Assembly: GCF_030580915.1 (NCBI RefSeq)
Contig: NZ_JAUQTA010000001.1
Span: 1,612,001 to 1,676,000, forward strand
DNA length: 64,000 nt
Direction of reading: 5' to 3'
Origin: Nocardioides jiangxiensis
Lineage (GTDB): Bacteria > Actinomycetota > Actinomycetes > Propionibacteriales > Nocardioidaceae
Below the pieces are notes generated by a model that made no database searches, had not been told where the DNA came from, and saw only the letters and a list, made by a program, of their open reading frames with translations. Shown piece after piece: positions 15,799 through 24,687 of this stretch; positions within the stretch are counted from its first letter, which is position 1, and each line of letters starts with the position of its first letter. The translations under genes and the position numbers were made by a program.

Positions 15799-16449
15799 AT
15801 GAACAAGCTTCTCCTCGCCACCTGCGCCCTCAGCCTGCCCGTCGCGCTGGTCGGAGCGAGCCCCGCCGAGGCCTCCTCGCGCTGGAGCTACCGGAGCACC
15901 GACCTGTCGGCCATGGCCGACGTCAGCATCACCGGGGCCCTTCCCGGAGCCAGCGGAAATGTCCACCTCGGCAGCATCTACGCGACCAGTGGTGGCTGGG
16001 CGGAGGTCTACGTCAGTGACTGGACCTGTCCCGACGGTGCGTGGCCCTACCCGGAGGGCGACGGCGGCGAGGGCTACCCGCCGGAGGAGAGCCCCTGCAC
16101 GTTCGAGGGGGCGCACGACTACTCCGGCGGCCCCGACCAGGTCGCGGTGTCGGTGAGCAAGAAGCTCGCGGCGGCATCGATCCGCGGCACCCTCACCTCG
16201 TCGACCTACGACGAGGAGACCGGCACGGAGAGCACGTCGACCGTCGACGTCGGCATCGCGTTCACGGGGACCGGGGCGACCTGGAGCACCACCGACTACT
16301 CGAAGGACGCGCACTACACGTACAAGTACGCGACGACGAGCCGTGCTGCCACCGTCAGCGGCTCTGTCGCGAACCTCGACCTCGGTGCGGCCTCCTCGTC
16401 CGGCACGCTGACGCTCACCCGGTCCTACGAGCGCGGCATGACCAAGTGA
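15799..16449 (+). CDS. Secreted protein of unknown function
   Basis: A 216-residue protein starting with a signal peptide (MNKLLLATCALSLPVALVGA, predicted cleavage after EA or ASA near residue 25). The mature part is Ser/Thr/Gly-rich with predicted beta strands, an acidic YPEGDGGEGYPPEE stretch, and two cysteines (in DWTCPDG and ESPCTFEG) that could form a disulfide. I do not recognise a family. GGGAG lies five bases before the ATG. It is transcribed alone and ends at a bidirectional terminator. Confidence 0.75.
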   Translation: MNKLLLATCALSLPVALVGASPAEASSRWSYRSTDLSAMADVSITGALPGASGNVHLGSIYATSGGWAEVYVSDWTCPDGAWPYPEGDGGEGYPPEESPCTFEGAHDYSGGPDQVAVSVSKKLAAASIRGTLTSSTYDEETGTESTSTVDVGIAFTGTGATWSTTDYSKDAHYTYKYATTSRAATVSGSVANLDLGAASSSGTLTLTRSYERGMTK

Positions 16450-16464
16450 GGCCCTGAGATGCAG

Positions 16465-16496
16465 CGGAGGCCCCCGGGATCATCCGGGGGCCTCCG
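16465..16496. terminator. Bidirectional hairpin terminator
   Basis: A perfect 13-bp stem, CGGAGGCCCCCGG / CCGGGGGCCTCCG, with a GATCAT loop lies between convergent genes (secreted protein and MFS pump). Confidence 0.8.
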
Positions 16497-16509
16497 TCGC
16501 GCAGGTGGA

Positions 16510-18090
16510 TCAGTGCATCATCGCCGCGGGATCGACCGGGGCGACCTTGTGGCGCGGCAGGAACAGCGCCGGGATGAAGCAGAGGCCGACGAGGATCGTG
16601 CCGACCACGTAGACCGAGCCGAACGCCTCGCCGAAGTCGGCGATGGCGTGCTGCATGGCAGCCGGGATCTGGTCGGCCGAGAGGTGGAACTTGGCCAGCG
16701 CGTCCGCCACCTTGCCCTCGTCCGAGCCGGCCAGCGCGAGAGCACTGCCCGACCGGTCCATGAAGCCGTTGGTCAGGATCACCGAGAAGATCGCGGTGCC
16801 GATCGAGGCCGCGACCTGCTGCGTCACGTTGAGCAGGGTCGAGCCCCGGGCGATGTGCTCGTGGCTCAGCGTGGCGAGGGCCGCACTGAACATCGGCATC
16901 ATCGTGCAGCCCATGCCGAGGCCCATGACGAAGAGGCCTGCGAGGATGCGGAGCGTCGACGGGTCGTCGCCGATGTTGATGAAGAACGCCATCCCGATCG
17001 TGTCGAGCACGATGCCGGTCATGACCACCTTGCCGGGGCCGATCTTGTCCGAGAGCACGCCGGCGACCGGCATCGTCAGGACGGCACCCAGGCCCTGCGG
17101 GATCAGCAGCAGGCCCGAGTGGAGCGCGTTCTTGCCGAGCACCTGCTGGAAGTAGAGCGGGAAGAGCAGGCCCGCGCCGAAGAAGGCGACCGCGAAGAGC
17201 GCCATCGCGATGACGGCGATCGTCATCTGCTTGTCCCTGAAGAGGCGCAGGTCGATCAGCGGGTGCCGGTTGGACCGGTTGAGCGCCCACGGGATGAACG
17301 CAGCGACGAGCAGGGCGCCGATCACCGTGAAGACGATGACCTGGGTGGTCCAGATCGTGCCGTGGTCCTGCTTGGCGCCCGGGATCGAGGAGACGCCGTA
17401 GAGCAGGGAGGCCAGACCGGGCGAGAGCAGCAGCATGCCGAGGAAGTCGAAGGACTCCGACGGCTCCACGTCGTCCTTGGGGAGCACGGTGAAGGCGTAG
17501 ATGAGGGTGAGGACGCCGATCGGGACGTTGACCAGGAAGATCCAGTGCCAGCTGGCCGCGTCCACGAGCCAGCCGCCGAGGATCGGGCCGCAGATCGGGC
17601 CGAGCATCATCGGGATGCCGAGGATGGCCATGACGCGACCGACGTTCTGCGGGCCGGCCTTGTGGGTCATGATCGTCATGCCGAGCGGCATCAGCATGCC
17701 GCCGCCGAGGCCCTGGAGCACGCGGAAGACGACGAGCATCTCGAGGTTCTGAGCAGAGGCACAGGCCGCGGAGCCGAGCGTGAAGAGCAGCACCGCGAGC
17801 ATGAAGAGGCGCTTGGTGCCGAACCGGTCGGCCGCCCAGCCGGTCAGCGGGATCACCGCGGCCAGCGCGAGCGTGTAGCCCGTCATCGTCCAGGCGACCT
17901 GCGCCGAGGTGGCGTCGAAGGTCTCCTGGAAAGTGCGGAGGGCCACCGAGACGACGGTGACGTCGAGAATGGACATGATGGCGCCGAGAACCACGACGCC
18001 GGCGACGAGGAACGTGCCCGGGGGCAGCGGCTCGATCGTGGGCTTGTCCGCCGCAGGCGGGTCTTGGGTGAGATCAGAAGTCACAGACAT
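16510..18090 (-). CDS. DHA2 family (EmrB/QacA-type) MFS drug efflux pump
   Basis: A 526-residue proton-driven exporter with 14 predicted helices. The DHA2 signatures are LDVTVVSVALRTFQ in helix 1, GWAADRFGTKR (MFS motif A) and the motif C region GGWLVDAASWHWIFLVNVPIG. Members export drugs, dyes or lipids; the substrate is unknown. The ATG at 18090 is chosen; there is no clear ribosome site, and an upstream TTG at 18105 is an alternative. It is transcribed in the same direction as the DUF6328 gene upstream, with an 80-base gap holding a palindrome. Confidence 0.9.
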   Translation of the reverse strand: MSVTSDLTQDPPAADKPTIEPLPPGTFLVAGVVVLGAIMSILDVTVVSVALRTFQETFDATSAQVAWTMTGYTLALAAVIPLTGWAADRFGTKRLFMLAVLLFTLGSAACASAQNLEMLVVFRVLQGLGGGMLMPLGMTIMTHKAGPQNVGRVMAILGIPMMLGPICGPILGGWLVDAASWHWIFLVNVPIGVLTLIYAFTVLPKDDVEPSESFDFLGMLLLSPGLASLLYGVSSIPGAKQDHGTIWTTQVIVFTVIGALLVAAFIPWALNRSNRHPLIDLRLFRDKQMTIAVIAMALFAVAFFGAGLLFPLYFQQVLGKNALHSGLLLIPQGLGAVLTMPVAGVLSDKIGPGKVVMTGIVLDTIGMAFFINIGDDPSTLRILAGLFVMGLGMGCTMMPMFSAALATLSHEHIARGSTLLNVTQQVAASIGTAIFSVILTNGFMDRSGSALALAGSDEGKVADALAKFHLSADQIPAAMQHAIADFGEAFGSVYVVGTILVGLCFIPALFLPRHKVAPVDPAAMMH

Positions 18091-18152
18091 CGATGCTAGG
18101 CACAACCACTGACATCGGCATCAGACTTTGGGCGAGGGTTCGGGTGGCCCTG

Positions 18153-18167
18153 ACCACATCGTGTGGT
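18153..18167. promoter_or_regulatory. Palindrome upstream of the MFS pump
   Basis: ACCACA-TCG-TGTGGT has perfect six-base arms in the 95-base gap upstream of the efflux pump gene. It may be an operator for a repressor of the pump, or a weak hairpin at the end of the DUF6328 gene. No regulator gene is adjacent. Confidence 0.35.
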
Positions 18168-18185
18168 GTCTGCAACGACTGGTCC

Positions 18186-18674
18186 TCAGGGGGCGCCGTT
18201 GCCCTCGTGCCGGGCCATCCGCAGCGAGTGGAGCGGCAGCACGACCCAGAAGAGCGTCACCAGGCCGGCGTACAGGACGTCGATCACGACGGTGAGCGCC
18301 GAGCCGAACAGGTAGTCGGTGACGAGGGTGAGGATGCCGAGGATGGAGAGCGACACGAGGCCGATCGCGGCCAGGATCTGGTGGTTGCCGCGTACGACGA
18401 CCCGCTCCTTGTCGCGCCGGCGGAAGGCCATCCGGTGGTGCACGACCGGGGCCACGACGATGATCGCGGCGACGCCGGTGACCAGGAGCGTCAGGTAGTA
18501 GACGACCCGCTGGAAGTCGGTCGCACGCGCGAAGCCGGCACTGAAGGCGATGACGAGCAGGAAGCCGACGAGCAGGAGGATCCCACCCTGGATGACCCGC
18601 AGCTCCTGGAGCAGCTCGTTGAGCTCGCGGTCGAGGTGGTGCGACTGCGCAGCGGGGCTGTCGTTGGCCGTCAT
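18186..18674 (-). CDS. DUF6328 family membrane protein
   Basis: A 162-residue protein with a soluble N-terminus (LDRELNELLQELRVIQGG) and four hydrophobic helices; a basic loop FRRRDKERVVVRGN lies between helices two and three. The N-terminal LNELLQELRV motif and the 4-helix plan are those of DUF6328, an uncharacterised actinobacterial family. It precedes the MFS pump on the same strand, so the two could be co-transcribed, but the function is unknown. Confidence 0.78.
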   Translation of the reverse strand: MTANDSPAAQSHHLDRELNELLQELRVIQGGILLLVGFLLVIAFSAGFARATDFQRVVYYLTLLVTGVAAIIVVAPVVHHRMAFRRRDKERVVVRGNHQILAAIGLVSLSILGILTLVTDYLFGSALTVVIDVLYAGLVTLFWVVLPLHSLRMARHEGNGAP

Positions 18675-18747
18675 GGCCGCACGCTAGACCCGCGGGGGCG
18701 GCGGGGGAAGGTGGACGGAGGCCAAATCTCCGCGATTGGGCGCCGGG

Positions 18748-19233
18748 TCAGACGAGCGCGTCGATGACCGCGACCACCTGCGGGTCGTCCGGCACGACCT
18801 GCGGGCTGAAGCGGGCGATGATCGCGCCGTCGGGGGCGATGACGAACTTCTCGAAGTTCCAGCGGATGTCGCCGGCCTCGCCCTTCTCGTCGGGCGTCTT
18901 CACGAGGGCGTCGTAGATCGGGTGGCGGTCCTCGCCGTTGACGTCGATCTTCTCGGTGAGCGGGAACGTGACGCCGTAGGTCATGGAGCAGAACTCCTTG
19001 ATCTCCTCCGACGTGCCGGGCTCCTGGCCGCCGAACTGGTTGCACGGGAAGCCGATGACGGTGAAGCCGCGGGCGGTGTACTCCTCGTGCAGCTTCTCGA
19101 GGGTCTCGTACTGCGGGGTCAGGCCGCACTTCGAGGCGACGTTGACCAGCAGGGCGGCGCGCCCGCCGGTGATCTCGCCGAGCGTGGAGGGCGTGCCGTC
19201 GAGGAGGGCGATCTTCGTGTCCAGGATGCTCAC
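18748..19233 (-). CDS. Glutathione peroxidase family protein
   Basis: A 161-residue thiol peroxidase of the GPx fold that reduces hydroperoxides. The peroxidatic Cys36 lies in NVASKCGLTPQY, the second family motif GFPCNQFGGQEPG carries Cys64, and the Trp of WNFEKF completes the catalytic set. As actinobacteria lack glutathione, reduction is probably by thioredoxin or mycoredoxin (inference). GTG at 19233 is chosen because TAGGCT ends seven bases upstream, giving a leaderless start and the usual family length; ATG at 19260 would add nine residues. Confidence 0.9.
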   Translation of the reverse strand: MSILDTKIALLDGTPSTLGEITGGRAALLVNVASKCGLTPQYETLEKLHEEYTARGFTVIGFPCNQFGGQEPGTSEEIKEFCSMTYGVTFPLTEKIDVNGEDRHPIYDALVKTPDEKGEAGDIRWNFEKFVIAPDGAIIARFSPQVVPDDPQVVAVIDALV

Positions 19234-19240
19234 GTCGTCG

Positions 19241-19246
19241 AGCCTA
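19241..19246 (-). promoter_or_regulatory. -10 hexamer, leaderless promoter of the glutathione peroxidase gene
   Basis: On the minus strand TAGGCT lies seven bases before GTG 19233. Confidence 0.5.
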
Positions 19247-19289
19247 GCCGGAGCAGCCATGCGCCCGGCCGCACCGGGTACCGGGGTGC

Positions 19290-20267
19290 ATGGTCCTCTC
19301 TGCTTCCTCCGCCCACCGCTCCCCGTCGCTGCCCAAGCCCCGCGGACCCCTGAGCGAGGCGCTCGCGTCCGCCCTCGTGCGCGCCCGGACGGGGTCTGCC
19401 TGGCCGGACCAGGGCGGACCGGACGACGCGGCGCTGAGCCTGTGGATCCTGTACGAGCTCTCCTACCGGGGGTACGCCGAGGTCGACGACCGCCTCGAGC
19501 TCGACCCGGGCCTCGTGGGCCTGCGCCGTTCGCTCGAGGACGAGCTGGAGCAGCGGCGGCTGCGCGCGCGGTGGCCGGGGCCCCCGGCATACGAGGGCGG
19601 GTTTGCGGAGGCGTTCTTCGCCATGGTCGCCGCGGACGACGGCCCGTCGCTGGCCCGGTTCGTGCAGCGCGAGGCCACCGCCGACCAGGTGGTCGAGCTC
19701 GTCCAGCACGGGTCCCTCTACCGGCTCAAGGAGGCGGACCCGTTCACGTTCGCGCTCCCGCGGCTGCCGGCACCGGCGCGGGCAGCCCTCGCCGAGCTCC
19801 AGTACGACGAGTACGGCGGCGGCCGGCCGGACCGCATGCACGCGCACCTCTATGCCGCCGGGATGGCGGCCCTCGGCCTCGACGCGGGGGAGGGTGGCTA
19901 CGTGGACGAGGCGCCCCTGGAGGTGCTGGAGCAGAACAACGCGATGAGCCTGTTCGGCCTCACGCGCCGCCTCCGCGGCGCGTGCGTCGGCCACCTGGCG
20001 GCGTTCGAGGCGACCAGCTCGCTGCCCTGCCGCCAGATCGCGCAGGGCATGGAGCGCCTCGGGATGCCCGCCGAGATGCGTGCCTACTACGAGGAGCACG
20101 TCGAGGCGGACGCGGTGCACGAGCAGCTGGCCGTGCGGATGGTCTGCGAGCCGCTGATCGCCGCGGAGCCGGACACGGAGGACGACGTGTGGTTCGGCGC
20201 GTGGACCTGCCTGGACCTGGAGGCCCGGCTGGCCCGGCGCCTGCTGGCGACGTGGGATGCGGCATGA
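19290..20267 (+). CDS. Iron-containing redox enzyme family protein (haem-oxygenase-like di-iron fold)
   Basis: A 325-residue, all-helical protein of the iron-containing redox enzyme (HDO-type) family. Candidate metal ligands are Glu/His in QYDEYGGGRPDRMHAHL and the EEHVEADAVHEQLA motif, plus an earlier acidic helix around YEGGFAEAFF. Relatives act as non-haem di-iron oxygenases in natural-product and lipid chemistry, but the substrate here is unknown. The ATG of the CDGSH gene overlaps its last codons (ATGA), so the pair is translationally coupled, which suggests that the iron-sulfur protein serves it as an electron donor (inference). Confidence 0.82.
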   Translation: MVLSASSAHRSPSLPKPRGPLSEALASALVRARTGSAWPDQGGPDDAALSLWILYELSYRGYAEVDDRLELDPGLVGLRRSLEDELEQRRLRARWPGPPAYEGGFAEAFFAMVAADDGPSLARFVQREATADQVVELVQHGSLYRLKEADPFTFALPRLPAPARAALAELQYDEYGGGRPDRMHAHLYAAGMAALGLDAGEGGYVDEAPLEVLEQNNAMSLFGLTRRLRGACVGHLAAFEATSSLPCRQIAQGMERLGMPAEMRAYYEEHVEADAVHEQLAVRMVCEPLIAAEPDTEDDVWFGAWTCLDLEARLARRLLATWDAA

Positions 20268-20455
20268 GCGCGGACGTCGTCCTGTGCCCGGGCGGACCGA
20301 TGCTCCTGCGGGGCACGCACGTGGTCGCGGACGAGGACGGGGTCGAGCACACCACCTCTCGCCCCGTCTCCGCGGTCTGCCGGTGCGGCAGGTCGGCGGC
20401 GCGGCCGTGGTGCGACGGCACGCACAAGGTGCTTCCCGAGGAGCTGCGGCCCTAG
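20264..20455 (+). CDS. CDGSH iron-sulfur domain protein
   Basis: A 63-residue protein with the CDGSH signature C-x-C-x2-S-x3-P-x-C-D-G-T-H (CRCGRSAARPWCDGTH), which binds a redox-active [2Fe-2S] cluster through three Cys and one His. It has no signal peptide or membrane segment, so it is a soluble cytoplasmic form. Its ATG at 20264 overlaps the stop of the haem-oxygenase-fold gene in ATGA. Pairing with an iron oxygenase suggests electron delivery. Confidence 0.93.
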   Translation: MSADVVLCPGGPMLLRGTHVVADEDGVEHTTSRPVSAVCRCGRSAARPWCDGTHKVLPEELRP

Positions 20456-20499
20456 GGCGGTCCACGGGGAGCCGGGAACCGGCTGTCGGCGCCGCGCGT

Positions 20500-20505
20500 T
20501 AGCCT
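20500..20505 (+). promoter_or_regulatory. -10 hexamer for the SNF2 gene
   Basis: TAGCCT lies about 50 bases before the chosen SNF2 start, leaving a leader that contains the GAGGGG ribosome site. Confidence 0.4.
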
Positions 20506-20556
20506 CGCGTCGGGTCGCGACACACGCGACGGGTGCGTACGACGAGGGGTGGATGC

Positions 20557-23331
20557 GTGGGGTTCGTCCCGGTCACCGGCCCGGCGTCGTTCCGGCTCGG
20601 GGAGCCGCCGCGCGAGAGCGTCATCGCGTTCACGGACGCGGCCTCACCCCGCACCGTCGAGCTGCCGATCCGCGCCGCGCTGCCGGTGCTCACGCGCGCG
20701 CGGGTCGACGACAGTGCGCACGGGTCGGTGGGGCTGATCGGCGGCGCCGTCGTGCTGGGCATGCGGCTGGTCGCCGACGGTCGTTTCGAGCCGTCTCCGG
20801 ACGGACCGTGGTGGCAGCCGGCCGAGCTGGCTGCGGACGAGGAGGACCGCTTGGCCCGCCTCGCGGAGTCGCGCGCCCACGAGGGGATGGACGCCGCTGC
20901 CGCCGAGGGGCTGGCCCGGCGGGTGATCGCGGCGGTCGTCGATGCCATGCCGCGCTCGGCTCCGTCCGGGTCCGCTGCCTCGCTCGTGGCGGGCCCGGAC
21001 GCGGGCGGCTCGACCGGTCCCGGCCTGCGTCCGGGAGGTGCACGGCGTTCCACGCGCCGGGGAGACCCGGAGGCGTTCCAGGCGCGGCTCGCGGAGCGCC
21101 TCGCGAGGATCCGTGCCGACGGGGGCCCCGTGCCCGACGAGCGCCCCAACCTGGTCTCGCTGTCGCTGCGCGTCGAGGCTGCGGAGGAGGAGCTCGTCTG
21201 CGGTGCGGTGCGCCTGGTGCTCCAGGTCCACGACGAGCGCAACCCCCTTCACCTCTGCGACGCGTCACTGCTCTGGACCGACCGGCTCGCGAGCGGCTTC
21301 GGTCCGCGGGCGGTCGCTCACACAGGGGTCGCGCTGCGGGCAGCGGCTGAGGCGTGGCCGGTGCTGCACCGGCTCCAGGAGCTGCGGGTTCCCGACGAGA
21401 TCACGCTCGACACCGACGAGCTGGTCTCCCTGCTGACCGACGGCGTCGGAGCCCTGCGCGAGATCGGTGTCGACGTGCTCTGGCCGCGCGTCCTGGGCCG
21501 CGACCTGGTCGCTTCGACGGTGCTCGAGCCGGCACAGCGGGTGCGCCGTTCGGGCGAGGGTGGCGACGGGAGCCAGCGCGAGGAGGCGCTGCAGGACAGC
21601 CCCTTCGGCACCGAGAAGCTCTTCGCGTTCAACTGGCGGATCTCGTTGGCGGGCGAGCCGCTGACCGACGACGAGATGGACCAGCTGGCGAGCGCCGCGG
21701 CCCCGGTGATCAAGCTGCGTGACCAGTGGATCGTGGTGGATCCCGAGATCGCACGGAAGGCGAGGAAGCGGCTGGTCCGCACCGTGCCGGCTCCCGTCGC
21801 CGTCGCCGCGGCCCTGTCGGGTGTCGTGCAGGTCGACGAGCGCCCGGTCGGCGTCGCGATCGGGGCGACCCTGGAGAAGGTGCGGGCGCAGCTTGTCGGC
21901 GCCGCCACCCGCCCCCCGGTCGAGGCGCCCGCCGGGCTCGACGCCGCGCTGCGCGACTACCAGCGCCACGGCCTGACCTGGCTCGCCGAGCTGACCTCCC
22001 TCGGGCTGGGTGCCTGCCTCGCCGATGACATGGGTCTCGGCAAGACCCTCCAGGTGATCGCGCTACACCTGCACCGTGCCGCGGCAGCGCCCACGCTCGT
22101 GGTCTGCCCGACGTCGCTGCTGGCCAACTGGGAGGCCGAGATCCGGCGCTTCGCCCCCGGGGTCGCCGTACGCCGCTTCCACGGCGGGGCCCGCGACCTC
22201 GCCGGCGCCCACGGCTTCGTGCTCACGACGTACGGGACGATGCGCAACGCGGCAGCGGACCTCGCGCAGGTCGACTGGGACCTGGTCGTGGCCGACGAGG
22301 CGCAGCACATCAAGAACCCCGCCACCACGACCGCGCGGGCGCTGCGCACGATCCCGTCGGCCGCCCGGGTCGCGCTGACCGGCACGCCGATCGAGAACGA
22401 GCTGACCGAGCTGTGGGCGATCCTCGACTGGGCGACGCCCGGCCTGCTCGGGTCGCGCAACGCCTTCCGCAAGGCGTGGGCGCAGCCGATCGAGTCGGGT
22501 GTCGACCCCGGGGTGACGGCGCGGTTCGCCGACCTGGTCGGTCCGTTCGTGCTGCGGCGCCGCAAGTCCGATCCCGGCGTCGCCCCCGAGCTGCCGCCCA
22601 AGACCGAGACCGACCACCTGGTCGGCCTGACCCGTGAGCAGACGGTGCTCTACGAGGCGCTCGTCCGCGACTCGATGGAGCGCATCGAACGGGCCGACCC
22701 GGACACACGTCGCGGGCTCGTGCTCGCGATGCTCACGGGCCTCAAGCAGATCTGCAACCACCCTGCGCACTACCTGCGGCAGGCCAACCCGCGGTTGACC
22801 GGCCGGTCGGAGAAGTTCGACCTGCTCGACGAGCTGCTCGGCACGATCCTCGCCGAGGACGGCGCCGTCCTGCTCTTCACGCAGTACGTCGCCATGGGCC
22901 GGCTGCTCGAGGCGCACCTGACGAAGGCCGGGGTGCCGCACCAGTTCCTCCACGGGTCGACCTCGGTGGCCGAGCGGGCGGCGATGGTCGCGCGCTTCCA
23001 GGACGGCGAGGTGCCGGTCTTCGTCCTCTCGCTCAAGGCGGGCGGCACCGGCCTCAACCTGACCCGCGCCGACCACGTCGTCCACGTCGACCGCTGGTGG
23101 AACCCCGCCGTGGAGGAGCAGGCCACCGACCGCGCCTACCGGATCGGCCAGACGAAGCCCGTGCAGGTGCACCGGATCGTCGCCGAGGGCACGATCGAGG
23201 AGCGGATCGCCGCCCTGCTGGCGGCGAAGCGGTCGCTGGCCGAGTCGGTGCTCAGCGGCGGAGAGAGCGCCCTGACGGAGCTGTCCGACGCAGAGCTGCG
23301 CGACCTCGTCGAGTTGAGGCCCCGTCCATGA
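20557..23331 (+). CDS. SNF2/RapA-type DEAD/DEAH helicase
   Basis: A 924-residue SNF2-family ATPase that remodels protein-DNA or protein-RNA complexes. The N-terminal half (to about 460) is the bacterial SNF2-associated region; the motor has Walker A DDMGLGKT (K496), DEAQ box D580-Q583, motif III LTGTPIENELTELW, and motifs V-VI ending DRAYRIGQTKPVQVHR. GTG at 20557 is chosen because GAGGGG lies eight bases upstream; GTG at 20533 is possible. The stop overlaps the SWIM gene ATG (ATGA), the typical actinobacterial SNF2-SWIM pair. Confidence 0.92.
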   Translation: MGFVPVTGPASFRLGEPPRESVIAFTDAASPRTVELPIRAALPVLTRARVDDSAHGSVGLIGGAVVLGMRLVADGRFEPSPDGPWWQPAELAADEEDRLARLAESRAHEGMDAAAAEGLARRVIAAVVDAMPRSAPSGSAASLVAGPDAGGSTGPGLRPGGARRSTRRGDPEAFQARLAERLARIRADGGPVPDERPNLVSLSLRVEAAEEELVCGAVRLVLQVHDERNPLHLCDASLLWTDRLASGFGPRAVAHTGVALRAAAEAWPVLHRLQELRVPDEITLDTDELVSLLTDGVGALREIGVDVLWPRVLGRDLVASTVLEPAQRVRRSGEGGDGSQREEALQDSPFGTEKLFAFNWRISLAGEPLTDDEMDQLASAAAPVIKLRDQWIVVDPEIARKARKRLVRTVPAPVAVAAALSGVVQVDERPVGVAIGATLEKVRAQLVGAATRPPVEAPAGLDAALRDYQRHGLTWLAELTSLGLGACLADDMGLGKTLQVIALHLHRAAAAPTLVVCPTSLLANWEAEIRRFAPGVAVRRFHGGARDLAGAHGFVLTTYGTMRNAAADLAQVDWDLVVADEAQHIKNPATTTARALRTIPSAARVALTGTPIENELTELWAILDWATPGLLGSRNAFRKAWAQPIESGVDPGVTARFADLVGPFVLRRRKSDPGVAPELPPKTETDHLVGLTREQTVLYEALVRDSMERIERADPDTRRGLVLAMLTGLKQICNHPAHYLRQANPRLTGRSEKFDLLDELLGTILAEDGAVLLFTQYVAMGRLLEAHLTKAGVPHQFLHGSTSVAERAAMVARFQDGEVPVFVLSLKAGGTGLNLTRADHVVHVDRWWNPAVEEQATDRAYRIGQTKPVQVHRIVAEGTIEERIAALLAAKRSLAESVLSGGESALTELSDAELRDLVELRPRP

Positions 23332-24015
23332 GGCACCCCGCGTTCCCGGCGCGGCGCGGAGGCGTGCGCGCGGCCACCTGGTGGGGCCGGGTCTGGCTCC
23401 GGACGGTCGAGGACACGGCGTACGACGACGCGGACGTGGCCGCCGGCTGGCGTCTCGCGCGCTCCGGTGCCGTGGGTGCGATCGACGTCGACGGGGGGCG
23501 GGTGCTGGCAGCCGTGCGCACCGGTGCCTCGGGGCGCGCGCGGTCGGTCGGCGCGCCGGTCGTCGACGTGGACGAGCTGGTCGCGTGCTCGGTGATCGTC
23601 CCCGTCCTCGACGCCGCGGACCGGACCGCGCTGGTGGAGGTCGTGGCCGCCTCCTCCGGACGGCTGGCCGCGCTGCTCGCCGGCGACCTGCCGGCAGACC
23701 TCGCCGAGCACGCGGAGGAGGCGGGGGTCGCCCTCCTTCCCGAGGAGGTCGACTGCTCCTGCACCTGCGGCGCGTGGGTGCAGCCCTGCCCCCCACGCCC
23801 TGGCCGTCCTGGCCCAGCTGGCCTGGCTCTTCGACGCCGACCCCTTCGTCCTGCTGGCGCTGCGCGGCCTGCCGCGCGACCACCTGCTGGCCGAGGTGGC
23901 CGCTGTCGCGGGGGCCGGCTTCGGTGGTGAGCCGGTCAGCGACGAGGAGGTCGATCTCGACGTCGCGGGCGAGGCGGCGGAGCGCGCCGCGCGGCTGCTC
24001 GAGGAGCTCGGCTGA
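23328..24015 (+). pseudogene. SWIM zinc-finger protein, frameshifted in a C tract
   Basis: The frame starts at ATG 23328, overlapping the SNF2 stop, and reads through DCSCTCGAWVQPCP, the first part of a SWIM finger (C-x-C ... C-P-H). At the six-C run 23789-23794 the frame breaks: removing one C restores HALAVLAQLAWLFDADPF and runs on to the TGA at 24013-24015, giving a 228-residue protein. Without correction the frame ends at 23930 in an Arg/Pro-rich tail. SWIM proteins next to SNF2 helicases are a known actinobacterial pair. Either a real single-base insertion or a sequencing error in a homopolymer explains this; the downstream frame shows no decay. Confidence 0.85.
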
Positions 24016-24080
24016 CGCCTGCGCTCGACGGGACGCTGGACGGGTGGGGACGCGCGTCGCTGCTGGCCTCCCGGCCTGGC

Positions 24081-24671
24081 TCACCCCCGGTAGAGGCTGA
24101 CCGCCCAGGTCGCGTCGGTGCTGAACGGGTCGAGCTCCCAGGTCGCCCACCGGGCTTCCCTGGTCCAGCCGACGCTCGCCGCGTCGAGGTCGAGCTGGTC
24201 GTGGGTGTAGGCGCGGTCGGTCGCGAACCCGAAGACCGCACGCCCGCCGGGCCGCAGCACCGAGGCCAGTGCCTCCAGGACGGATCGCTCCGAGCCCGGC
24301 TCGAGGTAGACCATGACGTTGCCGGCGCTCGCCACGATGTCGAAGGAGCCCAGCGCCGGCGAGACATCGCGCAGGTCCAGCTCCTGCAGCGGGAGCCCGG
24401 GATAGAGCTCGCGGCCCGCCGCGACCAGGAGCGGGTCGATGTCGACACCGAGCACCTCGTGCCCGTGCGCCGCCAGGTACGCCGAGAGCCGCCCGGCGCC
24501 GCACCCGGCGTCGAGGATCCGCGACCCGCGCCCGGCGATCGCGTCGACCATCCGGGCCTCGCCGTCGATGTCGGTGCCGCTCGCCGCGAGCTTGCGGAAG
24601 CGGTCGGCGTACTCGGTCCGCTGTGCCTCGGTCCACTCGTCGAACCAGCGCGCGGAAGGGGTCTCGCTCAT
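24081..24671 (-). CDS. Class I SAM-dependent methyltransferase
   Basis: A 196-residue cytoplasmic methyltransferase. Motif I is ILDAGCGAGRLSAYL, the acidic ribose-binding residue is in GVDIDPLLV, and motif IV region FDIVASAGNVMVYL follows. The fold is Methyltransf_11/25-like; the methyl acceptor is not predictable. It is followed on the same strand (upstream) by the TetR gene with a 16-base gap, so both may share the promoter at the divergent carboxylase region. Confidence 0.88.
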   Translation of the reverse strand: MSETPSARWFDEWTEAQRTEYADRFRKLAASGTDIDGEARMVDAIAGRGSRILDAGCGAGRLSAYLAAHGHEVLGVDIDPLLVAAGRELYPGLPLQELDLRDVSPALGSFDIVASAGNVMVYLEPGSERSVLEALASVLRPGGRAVFGFATDRAYTHDQLDLDAASVGWTREARWATWELDPFSTDATWAVSLYRG

Positions 24672-24687
24672 GCCGCGATCCTCGCAG

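Noticed and set aside
16459..18099. A 546-codon frame antisense to the DHA2 efflux pump
   Set aside because: Composition is Glu/Asp/Arg/His repeats from the complement of a membrane protein gene; no motif, no ribosome site.
20497..20560. SNF2 start at GTG 20533
   Set aside because: Possible, but the GAGGGG site is correctly spaced only for GTG 20557.
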